Positions 42,719-53,756 of a stretch of 64,000 bases of DNA are shown in pieces. Within the stretch, counting starts at the first letter, position 1; every line of letters starts with the position of its first letter. The notes beneath the pieces are model-generated. The model saw only the letters and a list, made by a program, of their open reading frames with translations. It was not told the DNA's origin and made no database searches. Source of the stretch: an uncultured Ectothiorhodospiraceae bacterium (GTDB taxonomy: Bacteria > Pseudomonadota > Gammaproteobacteria > Nevskiales > Oceanococcaceae); the NCBI GenBank assembly GCA_937141935.1, contig CAKZQS010000009.1, positions 2,501 to 66,500 on the forward strand, read 5' to 3'. Both the position numbers and the translations under genes were made by a program.

Positions 42719-43903
42719 TCAGTCGGCGGCGCGCGGGGCGATTTGCCGCGCCCGCAGCACGCCATCGATGCCGCGAATCGCGTCGAGCACCGGCGCGCCG
42801 GGCTCGGAGTCGACATCGACCAGCGTGTAGGCCAGCTCGCCGCGCGACTTGTTCAGCAGGTCGTGGATGTTCAGGTTGTGCTCGCCGAGCAGCGAGGAGA
42901 TCTGGCCGACCATGTTGGGCTTGTTGGCATTGGCAATGACAATGCGCCAGGACTGGCCCGACCAGGGCAGCTCGGCCTCGGGGAAGTTCACCGAGTTGCG
43001 CACGGTGCCCGACTCCAGGTAATCGCGCAGCTGGTCGGCGACCATGACGGCGCAGTTGTCCTCGGCCTCGCGGGTCGAGGCGCCCAGGTGCGGCAGCGAG
43101 ATGACCTTGGCGTGGTGGCGCGAGCGGTTGCTGGGGAAGTCGCTGACATAGGCGCCCAGGTGGCCGGCATCCAGCGAGGCCAGCACGGCCTCTTCGTCCA
43201 CGATGCCACCGCGGGCGAAGTTCAGCACCACGCCGCCCTTGCGCATCAGCTTCAGGCGCTCGGCGTTGACCAGGTGCTTGGTGGCATCCAGCAGCGGCAC
43301 GTGCACGGTCAGAAAGTCGCTGCGCGAGATCAGATCGTCCACCGACACCGCCTGCTGCACGCCGGCATCGAGCTGCCAGGCGTTGCGCACGGTGATCGAG
43401 GGGTCGTAGCCCAGCACGCGCATGCCCAGCGCCTGCGCCGCATTGGCCACGCGCAGGCCGATGGCGCCCAGCCCGATCACGCCCAGCGTGCGACCCGGCA
43501 GCTCATAACCCGCGTAGGCCTTTTTGCCGGCCTCGACCTGCTTTTCCACCTCGGCGTCGTCGCCGTCCAGGTCGCGCACATAGCTGTAGGCCTGGCAGAT
43601 GTTGCGCGCCGCCAGCAGCATGCCGGCCAGCACCAGCTCCTTGACCGCGTTGGCGTTGGCGCCCGGCGCGTTGAAGACCGGGATGCCCAGCCCGGCGAGC
43701 TTGTCCACCGGGATGTTGTTGGTGCCTGCGCCGGCACGGCCCACCGCCAGCAGGCTGGCCGGGATCTCCATGTCGTGCATCTTGTAGGAGCGCAGCAGGA
43801 TGGCGTCGGGTGCCGAGAAGTCCGAGGCGACCTCGTAGCTCTCGCGCGGCAGCCGCTCCAGGCCTTGCGTCGAAATGTTGTTCAGCGTCCGAATCTTGAA
43901 CAT
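42719..43903 (-). CDS. serA: D-3-phosphoglycerate dehydrogenase (SerA family)
   Basis: NAD-dependent 2-hydroxyacid dehydrogenase, first step of serine synthesis. Nucleotide motif GRTLGVIGLGAIGLRVANAA; catalytic Arg/Glu/His region in VLNFARGGIVDEEAV, DFPSNRSRHHAKVISLPHLGAST; C-terminal ACT domain (NKPNMVGQISSLLGEHNLNIHDLLNKSRGELAYTLVDVD). 394 aa from MFKIRTLNN. It sits between serC and pheA in the supraoperon, so the first two steps of phosphoserine synthesis are adjacent, separated by the inverted-repeat element at 43978-44121. Confidence 0.93.
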   Translation of the reverse strand: MFKIRTLNNISTQGLERLPRESYEVASDFSAPDAILLRSYKMHDMEIPASLLAVGRAGAGTNNIPVDKLAGLGIPVFNAPGANANAVKELVLAGMLLAARNICQAYSYVRDLDGDDAEVEKQVEAGKKAYAGYELPGRTLGVIGLGAIGLRVANAAQALGMRVLGYDPSITVRNAWQLDAGVQQAVSVDDLISRSDFLTVHVPLLDATKHLVNAERLKLMRKGGVVLNFARGGIVDEEAVLASLDAGHLGAYVSDFPSNRSRHHAKVISLPHLGASTREAEDNCAVMVADQLRDYLESGTVRNSVNFPEAELPWSGQSWRIVIANANKPNMVGQISSLLGEHNLNIHDLLNKSRGELAYTLVDVDSEPGAPVLDAIRGIDGVLRARQIAPRAAD

Positions 43904-43977
43904 GTGTCGCACCTTACAAAAAACGTGGTCCGTGGCGGCTTTCCCAGAGCTAGACCTTGCTGGAAAGCCTGATGTGA

Positions 43978-44121
43978 GCCGCAGATTTACGCCGATTCAC
44001 GCGGATGGTTTCGCGCCCCGAAGGCCGCGGCCACGCCAAGCATTCGCGCGAGCCGACCCGGCGCGCACACTCCGCGCAACCCCAGGTCCTGAATCTGTGT
44101 AAATCGGCGTAAATCTGCGGC
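43978..44121. repeat. MITE-like element with 20-bp perfect terminal inverted repeats
   Basis: GCCGCAGATTTACGCCGATT (43978-43997) is repeated as its exact reverse complement at 44102-44121, with imperfect extension inward. About 104 bp of GC-rich sequence without an ORF lies between. The arms contain GCAGATTTACGC-like units of a type common in dispersed intergenic repeats of many bacteria. It sits in the 259-bp gap between serA and serC, the largest in the supraoperon. Confidence 0.8.
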
Positions 44122-44162
44122 CAAATAGTGACAAACCGATCGCGCAGGCCGCACACGAAGCG

Positions 44163-45242
44163 CTAGCCGTGGCGGCGCTCGAAGTCGGCCATGAAATCGA
44201 TCAGCGCCTGCACGCCGGCCTCGGGCATGGCGTTGTAAATGCTGGCGCGCATGCCGCCCACGCTGCGGTGGCCCTTGAGCGTCAGCAAGCCGGCCTGCTT
44301 GGCCTGGGCCAGAAACTCGCCGTCGAGCTCGGGGTTGGCGAGCGTGAAGGGCACGTTCATCCACGAGCGGGCGACCGGGTCGACCGGGTTGGCATAGAAA
44401 TCCGAGCTGTCGATGGCCTGGTACAGCGCCGCGGCCTTGCGCTCGTTGATCGCGGCCATCGCCGGCAGCCCACCCTGGGCCTTGAGCCAGGCAAAGACCT
44501 TGCCGGCCACGTACCAAGTGAAGCAGGGCGGCGTGTTGAGCATCGAGTCGGCCGCGGCCTGGTCGGCCCAGTTCAGCACGCTGGGGCAGGTACCGCGCGC
44601 GCGGCCCAGCAGGTCCTCGCGCACGATCACGATGGTCAGGCCCGCCGGGCCGATGTTCTTTTGCGCGCCGGCGTAGATCACGCCCCAGCGGCGCACGTCG
44701 ATGGGCCGCGACAGCAACGTGGAGGAGAAATCGCCGATCAGCGGCACGTCGCCGACGTCCGGCGTGTCGTGGTACTCCACGCCCTCGATGGTTTCGTTCG
44801 GGGTGACGTGCACATAGCCGGCATCGGCGGACAGATCCCATTCCTCGCGCGGCGGGATCTGGGTGAAGGCGCCGGCCGGCTGCGCGACCACGCGCGCCTG
44901 CACGTACTTGCCGGCCTCCTTGACCGCCTTCTTGCCCCAGCTGCCGGTCACGACATAGTCCGCGCTGGCGGACTCGCCCAGCAGGTTCAGCGGAATGGCC
45001 GAGAACTGGCCGCTGGCGCCGCCCTGCAGGAACAGCACCTTGTAATCCTCGGGCACGTTCAGCAGCTCGCGCAGGTCGGCCTCGGCCGCCTCGGCGATCG
45101 ACACGAACTCCTTGCCGCGATGGCTCATTTCCATCACGGACATGCCGCTGCCGCCCCAGTCCAACAGCTCGTCGCGCACCTCGCGCAACACCGCCTCGGG
45201 CAAAACGGCCGGGCCGGCGCTGAAGTTGTAGATCGGGCTCAT
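44163..45242 (-). CDS. serC: Phosphoserine aminotransferase
   Basis: PLP enzyme making 3-phosphoserine (and phosphohydroxythreonine for pyridoxal phosphate). It begins [19 protein letters not shown]; motifs include [65 protein letters not shown] (PLP lysine) and [21 protein letters not shown]. 359 aa. It follows gyrA by 43 bp; the gap contains a small GGCGCC-rich hairpin. Confidence 0.97.
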   Translation of the reverse strand: MSPIYNFSAGPAVLPEAVLREVRDELLDWGGSGMSVMEMSHRGKEFVSIAEAAEADLRELLNVPEDYKVLFLQGGASGQFSAIPLNLLGESASADYVVTGSWGKKAVKEAGKYVQARVVAQPAGAFTQIPPREEWDLSADAGYVHVTPNETIEGVEYHDTPDVGDVPLIGDFSSTLLSRPIDVRRWGVIYAGAQKNIGPAGLTIVIVREDLLGRARGTCPSVLNWADQAAADSMLNTPPCFTWYVAGKVFAWLKAQGGLPAMAAINERKAAALYQAIDSSDFYANPVDPVARSWMNVPFTLANPELDGEFLAQAKQAGLLTLKGHRSVGGMRASIYNAMPEAGVQALIDFMADFERRHG

Positions 45243-45285
45243 CGCAGCATTTTCCTGGTGGGGCGGCGCCGGCGGCGCCACGGCG

Positions 45286-47919
45286 TTAATCGGATTCGGG
45301 CTCGGCGGGGGGCGTGCTGTCACCGCCATCGACGGCGGGCGTACCTGCACCGGCTTCGGCGTCGGCCTCGGCCTGCGCCGCGGCTTCCGCGGCGGCGGCG
45401 GCGTCGGCCACCAGTTGCGCGTCGATGCGGTCCACGCCCACCAGATAGGTGTCACGCAGATTGATCAGGCGCACGCCCTGGGTGTTGCGCGACAGCGTGG
45501 GGATCTGACCCACCGGCGTACGCACCAGCTGGCCGCTGGCGGCGATCAGCATCAGGTCGTCGCCTTCCTGCACCGGCAGCGCCGCCACGACGCGGCCCGT
45601 GCGCTCGCTGGTCTTCATGGCCAGCACGCCCTGGGTGCCACGGCTCTTGGCCGGGTAATCCTCGATCGGGGTGCGCTTGCCATAGCCGTTTTCGCTGACC
45701 GTCAGCACCGGGTAGCCACGGTCGGCGAACATGCGGATCAGCGCATCGTCCTCGCCTAGGCGGATGCCGCGCACGCCGAGTGCCGTACGGCCCATGGCGC
45801 GCAGCAGCGTCTCGTCGAAGCGCACCACGCGGCCATTGCGCGAGAACAAGAGCAGGTGGCGGCTGCCATCGGTGATATCCACCGACACCAGCTCGTCGTC
45901 CACGCGCAGGTCCAGCGCGATCAGGCCCACGCTGCGCGGGCGCGAGAACTGCTCCAGCGGCACCTTTTTCACGGTGCCGCGGCGCGTGGCCATGACCACG
46001 TAGTGGTTGTCGCTGTATTCCTTGATCGGCAGCACTTGGCTGATGCGCTCGCCTTCGGCCAGCGGCAGCAGGTTGACGATGGGCCGGCCGCGCGAGTCGC
46101 GCCCACCCGAGGGCAGGTGGAAGACGCGCAGCCAGTACACCTTGCCCAGCGAGGAGAAGCACAGCAGCGTGTCGTGGGTGTGCGTGACCCAGAGCTTGTC
46201 GACAAAGTCCTCGTCGCGGGTCTTGGCGGCGCTGCGCCCCACCCCGCCGCGGCGCTGGGCCTGGTAGGTATCCAGCGTGGTCGCCTTGATGTAGCCCTTG
46301 TGCGACATCGTGACGACCATGTCCTGCGGCGGAATCAGGTCCTCGTCTTCGAAATCGTCGATGGCGGCGCAGATCTCGGAGCGGCGCGGGTCGCCAAAGC
46401 TCTCCTTGACCTCCAGCAACTCATCGCGGACGACCTCGAGCAGGCGCTCGTGGCGGCCGAGGATGTCGAGGTATTCGGCGATCTGGTCGAGCAGCTGGTC
46501 GAACTCCTCGCGGATCTTGTCCTGCTCCAGCCCGGTCAGGCGGTGCAGGCGCAGGTCCAGGATGGCCTGGGCCTGGGTTTCCGAGAGCTGGTAGCCGGCC
46601 TCGGTCAGCCGGTCCGGGTCCACGTCCTCGGACTGCTCGCGCGAACGCTCGATCAGCGCCATCACCGAACCCGGCTCCCAGCGCTGGCCGCACAGGGCGG
46701 CGCGGGCCTCGGCCGGCCCGGCGGAGGCCTTGATCGCGGCGATGATCGCGTCGATGTTGGCCAGCGCGACGGTCAGGCCCTCCAGCACATGGGCGCGGTC
46801 GCGCGCCTTGGCCAGCAGGTAGCGGGTCCGCCGGGTCACGACCTCGCGGCGGTGCGCGAGGAAGGCCTCGAGCAGCTCCTTGAGGTTCATCTGCCGCGGC
46901 TGGCCGCGGTCCAGCGCCACCATGTTGATGCCAAAGACCGTTTGCAGCTGGGTTTGCTGGAACAGGTTGTTCAGCACCACCTCGGCATTCTCACCGCGCT
47001 TCAGGTCGACCACGACGCGGTAGCCGTCCTTGTCGGACTCGTCGCGGATCTCGGAGATGCCCTCGATCTTCTTGTCCTTGGCCAGCGTGGCGATGTCCTT
47101 GACCAGCTTCGCCTTGTTGACCTGGTAGGGCAGCTCGGTAACCACGATCGACTCACGGCCGTTGTCGGCCTCCTCGATCTCGGTCAACGCGCGCAGCTTC
47201 ACCCGGCCGCGGCCGGTGCGGTAGGCCTGCACGATGCCGGAGGTGCCGTTGATGATGGCGCCGGTCGGGAAATCCGGCGCCGGCAGCGACTCCATCAGCT
47301 CGTCGATGCTGGCCTGCGGGTGCGCCTGCAGGTACAGCAGCGCATCGACCACCTCGCCGAGGTTGTGCGGCGGAATGTTGGTGGCCATGCCGACGGCGAT
47401 GCCGGCCGAGCCGTTGACCAGCAGGTTGGGCACCCGCGTGGGCAGCACCACCGGCTCGGATTCGGTCTCGTCGTAGTTGGGCGCGTAATCGACCGTGTCC
47501 TTGTCGATGTCGGCCAGCAGCTCGTGCGCCACCTTGCTCATGCGCACTTCGGTGTAACGCATGGCGGCGGGCGAATCGCCATCGACCGAGCCGAAGTTGC
47601 CCTGACCGTCCACCAGCATGTAGCGCAGCGAGAAATCCTGCGCCATGCGCACGATGGTGTCGTAGACCGCCGAGTCGCCGTGCGGGTGGTACTTACCGAT
47701 CACGTCACCGACGATACGGGCGGATTTCTTGTAGGCCTTGTTGTAATCGTTGCCCAGCTCGCGCATCGCGTAGAGCACGCGGCGGTGCACCGGCTTCAGG
47801 CCATCACGCACGTCCGGCAGGGCACGGCCCACGATGACGCTCATGGCGTAGTCGAGGTAAGACCGCCGCATCTCCTCTTCGAGATTGATCGGCAGAACTT
47901 CCTTGGCGAATTCGCTCAT
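45286..47919 (-). CDS. gyrA: DNA gyrase subunit A
   Basis: Breakage-rejoining subunit of gyrase. 877 aa, starting [17 protein letters not shown]. The catalytic tyrosine lies in [14 protein letters not shown]. The quinolone-resistance region [22 protein letters not shown] has the wild-type serine and aspartate (positions equivalent to S83 and D87). The GyrA box in the C-terminal wheel is [10 protein letters not shown], and the tail is acidic and alanine-rich. It is the first gene of the gyrA-serC-serA-pheA-hisC-tyrA-aroA-cmk-rpsA block. Confidence 0.98.
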   Translation of the reverse strand: MSEFAKEVLPINLEEEMRRSYLDYAMSVIVGRALPDVRDGLKPVHRRVLYAMRELGNDYNKAYKKSARIVGDVIGKYHPHGDSAVYDTIVRMAQDFSLRYMLVDGQGNFGSVDGDSPAAMRYTEVRMSKVAHELLADIDKDTVDYAPNYDETESEPVVLPTRVPNLLVNGSAGIAVGMATNIPPHNLGEVVDALLYLQAHPQASIDELMESLPAPDFPTGAIINGTSGIVQAYRTGRGRVKLRALTEIEEADNGRESIVVTELPYQVNKAKLVKDIATLAKDKKIEGISEIRDESDKDGYRVVVDLKRGENAEVVLNNLFQQTQLQTVFGINMVALDRGQPRQMNLKELLEAFLAHRREVVTRRTRYLLAKARDRAHVLEGLTVALANIDAIIAAIKASAGPAEARAALCGQRWEPGSVMALIERSREQSEDVDPDRLTEAGYQLSETQAQAILDLRLHRLTGLEQDKIREEFDQLLDQIAEYLDILGRHERLLEVVRDELLEVKESFGDPRRSEICAAIDDFEDEDLIPPQDMVVTMSHKGYIKATTLDTYQAQRRGGVGRSAAKTRDEDFVDKLWVTHTHDTLLCFSSLGKVYWLRVFHLPSGGRDSRGRPIVNLLPLAEGERISQVLPIKEYSDNHYVVMATRRGTVKKVPLEQFSRPRSVGLIALDLRVDDELVSVDITDGSRHLLLFSRNGRVVRFDETLLRAMGRTALGVRGIRLGEDDALIRMFADRGYPVLTVSENGYGKRTPIEDYPAKSRGTQGVLAMKTSERTGRVVAALPVQEGDDLMLIAASGQLVRTPVGQIPTLSRNTQGVRLINLRDTYLVGVDRIDAQLVADAAAAAEAAAQAEADAEAGAGTPAVDGGDSTPPAEPESD

Positions 47920-48039
47920 CAGGTGCGTTACCCGTGCCCGCGATAAACGGCGAATTTTAGCACGCGGCCCCGCTCACAGCCGGGTCGCGGGCGGGCCCGC
48001 GGGATGGGCGACGTGGCGCCGCAGCACCCCCGCCGAGGG

Positions 48040-49473
48040 CTAGCTCGCGCGGGCCTGCGCCCCCGCCGGCAGCGGTTGCGGCTCGCCGCCCAGGCGCCGG
48101 CCGATGGCGTAGACCAGCAGCCCCGCCAGGATGCCCGGCATGCCCTCGTAAACGGCGCCGGCCAGCCCGGCCCAGCGCCAGACCAGAGCCACCAGCACGC
48201 CGATGATGCTCATCGCCAGCACCAGCCGCGCACCGGGCCGGCCGCCCAGCGCCAGCACCACAAGCAGCGGCGCGAAAGCGCTGGCCAGCGCCGACCAGGC
48301 CATGATGACCAGCCCGAATACGGATTGCTGATTGGCCAGAGCCCAGAGCAGTGCCACCCCGGCCATCAGCACCGTGCTGACCTTCAGCAGCCGGGTGCTG
48401 TCGACCGGGCGCGGCCACAGGTCGTGGGTCAGCGCGGCCGAGCAGGACAGCAGCAGTGAGTCGGCGGTGGAGATCGTGGCGGCGAAGATGCCGGCCAGCA
48501 CCAGCCCCACGAGCACCGGCGGCAGCAGCTCCATGGCCATCGTCGGCAGCGCCAGCTCGGCGTCGAAGTCGCCGGGATCGGCCAGGTACACGCGGGCCAG
48601 CATGCCCACGGCGGTGGCCATCGCATAGAAGGCCGTGAACCACAGGTAGTACCAGGCCCGCGCCTGGCGCATGCGACTGGGCGAGTCCAGCGTCATGAAG
48701 CGCACCATGATGTGCGGCTGGCCAATGACGGAAAAGCCGGCGAACATCCAGCTCAGCGCGAACAGCAGGCCGCCGGCCAGGCCGGGCAGCGCCAGATCAC
48801 GCGGGAACCAGTCCAGATAACCCTCGACCTGGCCCATCTGCGCCAACGCGGCCTCGGGCCCACCCAGCGAGGCCACGGCGACGACCAGCATCAGCCCCAT
48901 CGCGGCGATCATCACAAAGGACTGCGCGGCGTCGGTCCAGATCGAGGCGCGAATGCCCCCGGCCACGCAGTAGGCGGCGACGATGACCGCGCCCATCACG
49001 GCGCCGGCCCAGGAGGGCCACTCCAGCAGCACCTGCAGCGCCTTGGAGCCGGCCACCAGCTGCGCGGCGGCATAGGCCAGCAGGAAGACCACCGACAGCA
49101 GCGCGCCCAGGCGCTGCCACAGCGGGCTGCCCGGCCCACCCCAGTTGTTCAGCACGCCCACATAGCTCATCTCGCCGGTGCGCCCGGCGGCGGCGCGCAG
49201 GCGCGCGTGGACGAAGGTCGAAGCGATGTAGTCGCCGGCGATCCAGCCCAGCATCAACCAGATCGAGGCCAGACCGGTCGCGTAGGTGTAGCCAATGACC
49301 CCGATGAACATGTAGCCGGAGTTGTTCGTGGCCACGGCCGACAGCCCTACCAGCCAGGGCGCGACGCCGTGGCTGGCCAGGTAGTAGTCGCCCTTCGTGC
49401 CGCGCGACAGGCGCATTGAGCTGATGCCAATCAGCACGAACAGCGCCAGAAAGGCCACGAAACTGACAATCAT
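48040..49473 (-). CDS. SSS-family sodium/solute symporter
   Basis: Twelve-to-thirteen-helix symporter of the PutP type, 477 aa. Typical regions: DYYLASHGVAPWLVGLSAVATNNSGYMFIG, AAYCVAGGIRASIWTDAAQSFVMI, GQPHIMVRFMTLDS and GIFAATISTADSLLLSCSAALTHDL (sodium-site serines). The GQPHIMVRF motif is characteristic of the PutP/OpuE branch, so proline or another compatible solute is a likely substrate. It lies 88 bp downstream of the ectoine operon in the same direction, which fits a role in osmolyte uptake. Confidence 0.88.
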   Translation of the reverse strand: MIVSFVAFLALFVLIGISSMRLSRGTKGDYYLASHGVAPWLVGLSAVATNNSGYMFIGVIGYTYATGLASIWLMLGWIAGDYIASTFVHARLRAAAGRTGEMSYVGVLNNWGGPGSPLWQRLGALLSVVFLLAYAAAQLVAGSKALQVLLEWPSWAGAVMGAVIVAAYCVAGGIRASIWTDAAQSFVMIAAMGLMLVVAVASLGGPEAALAQMGQVEGYLDWFPRDLALPGLAGGLLFALSWMFAGFSVIGQPHIMVRFMTLDSPSRMRQARAWYYLWFTAFYAMATAVGMLARVYLADPGDFDAELALPTMAMELLPPVLVGLVLAGIFAATISTADSLLLSCSAALTHDLWPRPVDSTRLLKVSTVLMAGVALLWALANQQSVFGLVIMAWSALASAFAPLLVVLALGGRPGARLVLAMSIIGVLVALVWRWAGLAGAVYEGMPGILAGLLVYAIGRRLGGEPQPLPAGAQARAS

Positions 49474-49494
49474 TGAAACTCCCCCGAATCAGCA

Positions 49495-49520
49495 CGCCCC
49501 GGGCCCTGGGGCCCGGGGCG
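49495..49520. terminator. Perfect 12-bp GC hairpin after the ectoine operon
   Basis: CGCCCCGGGCCC/GGGCCCGGGGCG with a TG centre lies between the ask stop and the symporter start. There is no T-run, so it may be a processing or stability hairpin or a partial terminator separating the ectoine operon from the symporter gene. Confidence 0.4.
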
Positions 49521-49561
49521 GCAAACGGCCGCGCTAGCCGCGGCGCGTCATGGTGCGCCGC

Positions 49562-50998
49562 CTACGCGGCGCAGATGGCATCGCCGTGGTCGTGGGCCTC
49601 GACCAGGCGCTGGTGCAGCGCGCGCACGGCGTGCTCGTACTGCTCTTCATCGATGACGAACTGCATGTCCACCTGACGCATGGACTGATGCATGGCCAGG
49701 ATGCCCACGCCGGCGCGCGCCAGCGCGTCGACCGACTTGGCGAGCAGGCCGGCGACGTTCAGATCCGAGCCGATGGCCGAGACGATGGCCACCTTGCGCA
49801 CCTGCAGCTGGGCCTCGGGGTAATGCTCGGCCACCGCGGCGCGGATGCGCTGCACCGTCTTCAGGTTGGTCGCCAGGAAGTGCGTCACCGTGTTGGCGTT
49901 GACGTCCTTGCTGACAATCGGCGCCTTGAAGCGGCGGATTTCGTCGATGATGCTGCGGTCGTAGTCGGCGAGCATGCCGGACATGTCCGGGTCCAGGCAT
50001 TCCAGCGCATAGATGTTGCGCCGCCCGGCGATGATCTCGACGCAGGGGTTCTCGCTGACGTAGTCCGGCGTGACCAGGGTGCCGTCGTGCTCGGGCTCGA
50101 AGCAGTTCTTGACCCGCAGCGGGATGTTGCTGGCACGCAGCCCCTTGGCCGCCTGCGGGTGGATGGCTTCCATGCCCAGGTTGGCCAGTTGGTCGGCCAC
50201 GTCGTAGTTGGTGCGGCCAATCGGCACGACCTGATCCACGCCCACCAGGCGCGGGTCGGCGCTGGACAGGTGATATTCCTTGTGGATCACCGCCTCGCGC
50301 GCGCCGGTCAGCACGGCGATACGCGAGAAGGTCATCTCGCTGTAGCCGCGATGGAAGGTGCGCATCAGCCCGGCCTCGCAGTGCGCATAGCCGGTGACGA
50401 TCGGCAGCTCGCGGCGCAGGTCGATGCCGGCGAAGGCATTGCGGATGGCCTCGTCCAGGCTGTGCTGCTTGGCCGAGTTCCAGCCGGTCAGGTCGACGAA
50501 GCGGGCGTCAATGCCCTCCTCGCGCAGCAAGTGGGTCATGTTCCAGGCGCTGTGCGCCTCGCCCAGGCTGGCCAGCATCTCCTTGACGGTGTTCAGGTAG
50601 CTGCCCAGGGCGAAGTGCCCATGCCGGCAAACGCTTTGCAGGTCGGCCAGGCAGCGCTCGGCATCCTTCAGCCGCGTGGTGATGAAGGACATGCTGCGCT
50701 GCAGGAGCACGTCGTCGCTGAACAGGCCCTCGTTGATCTCGCGGATGCGGGCGCTGACGCGGTCCAGACCCACCAGCCAGTCGCTGCGCTCGTCGGCGTT
50801 GGCGAACAGCGCGTAGACGCCGGGCTCGCCGGTTTTCTTGTGGCTCAGCAGCAGGTCGGTCATGCCGCCATAGGCGGACACGACGAAGATGCGGTTGTAG
50901 GGGTTGTCGGCGTAGCCGGGGCCGAGCACGACGTTGTCGCGCACGGCCTCGTAGTTGCTCATCGACGTGCCGCCGATCTTTTCGACGGTATGTTGCAT
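49562..50998 (-). CDS. ask: Ectoine-operon aspartate kinase
   Basis: Specialised aspartokinase (Ask_Ect) that supplies aspartyl-phosphate, and then aspartate semialdehyde, for ectoine synthesis. Start MQHTVEKIGGTSMSNYEAV; VEKIGGTSM is the kinase signature of this branch. Catalytic region ITRLKDAERCLADL and TGWNSAKQHSLDEAI, ATP-site VTGYAHCEAGLMRTFHRGYSE, then ACT-type regulatory domains (VAIVSAIGSDLNVAGLLAKSVDALARAGVGILAM). 478 aa. It follows ectC by 56 bp, the arrangement seen in many marine bacteria. Confidence 0.95.
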   Translation of the reverse strand: MQHTVEKIGGTSMSNYEAVRDNVVLGPGYADNPYNRIFVVSAYGGMTDLLLSHKKTGEPGVYALFANADERSDWLVGLDRVSARIREINEGLFSDDVLLQRSMSFITTRLKDAERCLADLQSVCRHGHFALGSYLNTVKEMLASLGEAHSAWNMTHLLREEGIDARFVDLTGWNSAKQHSLDEAIRNAFAGIDLRRELPIVTGYAHCEAGLMRTFHRGYSEMTFSRIAVLTGAREAVIHKEYHLSSADPRLVGVDQVVPIGRTNYDVADQLANLGMEAIHPQAAKGLRASNIPLRVKNCFEPEHDGTLVTPDYVSENPCVEIIAGRRNIYALECLDPDMSGMLADYDRSIIDEIRRFKAPIVSKDVNANTVTHFLATNLKTVQRIRAAVAEHYPEAQLQVRKVAIVSAIGSDLNVAGLLAKSVDALARAGVGILAMHQSMRQVDMQFVIDEEQYEHAVRALHQRLVEAHDHGDAICAA

Positions 50999-51054
50999 GC
51001 GGGGTGTTCCTCCTTGCGCGGGCCGCCAAAGGGCGGCCCGCATGGGGGGCCGAT

Positions 51055-51453
51055 TCAGTCTTCGACCGTCTCGGCGTCGAGCTCGTAGGCGCCTTGCGCG
51101 TTATGCACTTCCTTGCCGTGCAGCGGCGGGTTGAAGACGCAGGCCATCTTCATTTCCTTGCGCGCCCGCAGGATGTGCTTGTCGTGCTTGTCCAGCGCGT
51201 ACATCGTGCCGGCCTCGATCGGGTAAACCCGGCCGTCGGCCACGGTTTCCACCTCACCCTCACCGGAAACGCAATACACCGACTCGAGGTGGTTTTGGTA
51301 ATGCAGCTCCAGTTCGGCGCCTTCGTAAATCGTCGTGATGTGGAAGGAAAAGCCCATCTGGTCGCCCTTGAGCAGCAGACGGGTGCTTTCCCAGCCCTTG
51401 GACACGATGCGGCGCGGGCCCTGCTCGGCCTCTTTGAGGTTGCGTACGATCAT
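51055..51453 (-). CDS. ectC: L-ectoine synthase
   Basis: Cupin enzyme that cyclises N-gamma-acetyl-diaminobutyrate to ectoine. 132 aa, starting [21 protein letters not shown]. The cupin core is seen in [36 protein letters not shown] and [34 protein letters not shown]. It starts 11 bp after ectB. Confidence 0.97.
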   Translation of the reverse strand: MIVRNLKEAEQGPRRIVSKGWESTRLLLKGDQMGFSFHITTIYEGAELELHYQNHLESVYCVSGEGEVETVADGRVYPIEAGTMYALDKHDKHILRARKEMKMACVFNPPLHGKEVHNAQGAYELDAETVED

Positions 51454-51464
51454 CTAGGCTCTCC

Positions 51465-52823
<1,359 letters not shown>

Positions 52824-52830
52824 TCAGGCT

Positions 52831-53349
52831 TCAGGCCGGCGTGGCAAAGGGGCCGATGCGGTACAGCACCTCGCTGTCGTGCGCGCCGGCAAAATGTGCC
52901 TCGCGCTCAAACAGCGTGTGCCGCTCACCATCGGCGCCCCATTGGCGCGCCAGGCCTTCGAACAGCGCCCAGGAGGCGGCGTTGTCCGGGGTGATCGTGG
53001 TTTCCAGGTGGTCAATGTCGCGGTTGCCATCGCGCTGCAGGATGGCGCTGATCAAGCGCTTGGCCAGCCCGCGACCGCGGGCCCGCTCGTCCACCGCCAC
53101 CTGCCAGACGAACAGCGTCGTCGGCCGCGGCGGCACGCGGTAGCCGGACACGAAGCCGACCACGTCGCCGTCCATGACCGCGGCACAGGACGTGGCCGCG
53201 AAGTGGCTGCACTGCAGCAGGTTGCAATAGACCGAGTTCTCATCCAGCGGCTTGCAGCGGGCAATCAGCTGGTGCACGGCGTGGCCTTCCGTCGCGGCGG
53301 GTTCGCGCAGGATCAAGTCGGTGTCGTCTGATGGGTCCGAATCAGGCAT
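52831..53349 (-). CDS. ectA: Diaminobutyrate acetyltransferase
   Basis: GNAT enzyme acetylating 2,4-diaminobutyrate. Motifs: LDENSVYCNLLQCSHFAATSCAA, FVSGYRVPPRPTTLFVWQVAVDERARGRGLAKRLI (acetyl-CoA loop) and ETTITPDNAASWALFEGLA. 172 aa from MPDSDPSDD; the track ORF extends upstream without support. First gene of ectABC-ask. No ectR or ectD gene is present, so regulation and hydroxyectoine formation cannot be placed in this window. Confidence 0.96.
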   Translation of the reverse strand: MPDSDPSDDTDLILREPAATEGHAVHQLIARCKPLDENSVYCNLLQCSHFAATSCAAVMDGDVVGFVSGYRVPPRPTTLFVWQVAVDERARGRGLAKRLISAILQRDGNRDIDHLETTITPDNAASWALFEGLARQWGADGERHTLFEREAHFAGAHDSEVLYRIGPFATPA

Positions 53350-53613
53350 GGGTTTTGCGTAGCTGTGGGCCAGTATGGTTGCCACTGCCGCCACGGGGGC
53401 GGCCGCGCAAACGGGCGATGATCGCCGCGCCATGCACAGGCCCGGCGGGGGAGCCGGGCGGCCTCGCGCTTCGATGCGACCACTCGCGCGAATCGACCAA
53501 CCCGGAGGTTGTGTCGCAGCGGCGGAGTGTGTGGTCAGCGAAGTCTTGAGTCTGGGTCTTGGAAATTCAAAACACGAGCATTATCAGCGATTTCCGGACT
53601 CAAGTCCACTCTG

Positions 53614-53636
53614 ACCCCGTAGTGCTACGGGGTTTT
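53614..53636 (+). terminator. Intrinsic terminator in the ectA upstream region (possible sRNA end)
   Basis: CCCCGTAG-TG-CTACGGGG followed by TTTT on the plus strand, with a small GGACTCAAGTCC hairpin just before it. There is no plus-strand gene upstream to terminate (ectA reads the other way), so a short non-coding transcript from within 53350-53610 is possible. The 407-bp gap has only arginine-rich short ORFs without ribosome-binding sites. Confidence 0.65.
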
Positions 53637-53686
53637 GCCTCGCAAGTTCCTGCCAGCAAAGCATTGGCAACAATCTTGCTTTGTGC

Positions 53687-53715
53687 TTGGCAATCCACGC
53701 CCGCATGGCTATGCT
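53687..53715 (+). promoter_or_regulatory. Candidate sigma70 promoter of the Asp-box protein gene
   Basis: TTGGCA, then a 17-bp spacer, then TATGCT, placing the transcription start near 53722 and leaving a leader of about 35 nt with a GGAGA ribosome-binding site before ATG 53757. It was found by eye; both hexamers match the consensus at four of six positions. Confidence 0.5.
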
Positions 53716-53756
53716 GCGACGCTGGAGACCTGTCTACATAACACTGGAGAACCGCC

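Noticed and set aside
45286-47919. Possible quinolone-resistance substitution in GyrA
   Set aside because: [15 protein letters not shown] shows the wild-type Ser and Asp at the 83/87-equivalent positions.
45856-47946. 696-aa plus-strand ORF antisense to gyrA
   Set aside because: Shadow frame; gyrA is unambiguous on the other strand.
53375-53614. Two short ORFs upstream of the Asp-box gene
   Set aside because: No ribosome-binding site or recognisable product; region better explained as regulatory or sRNA.
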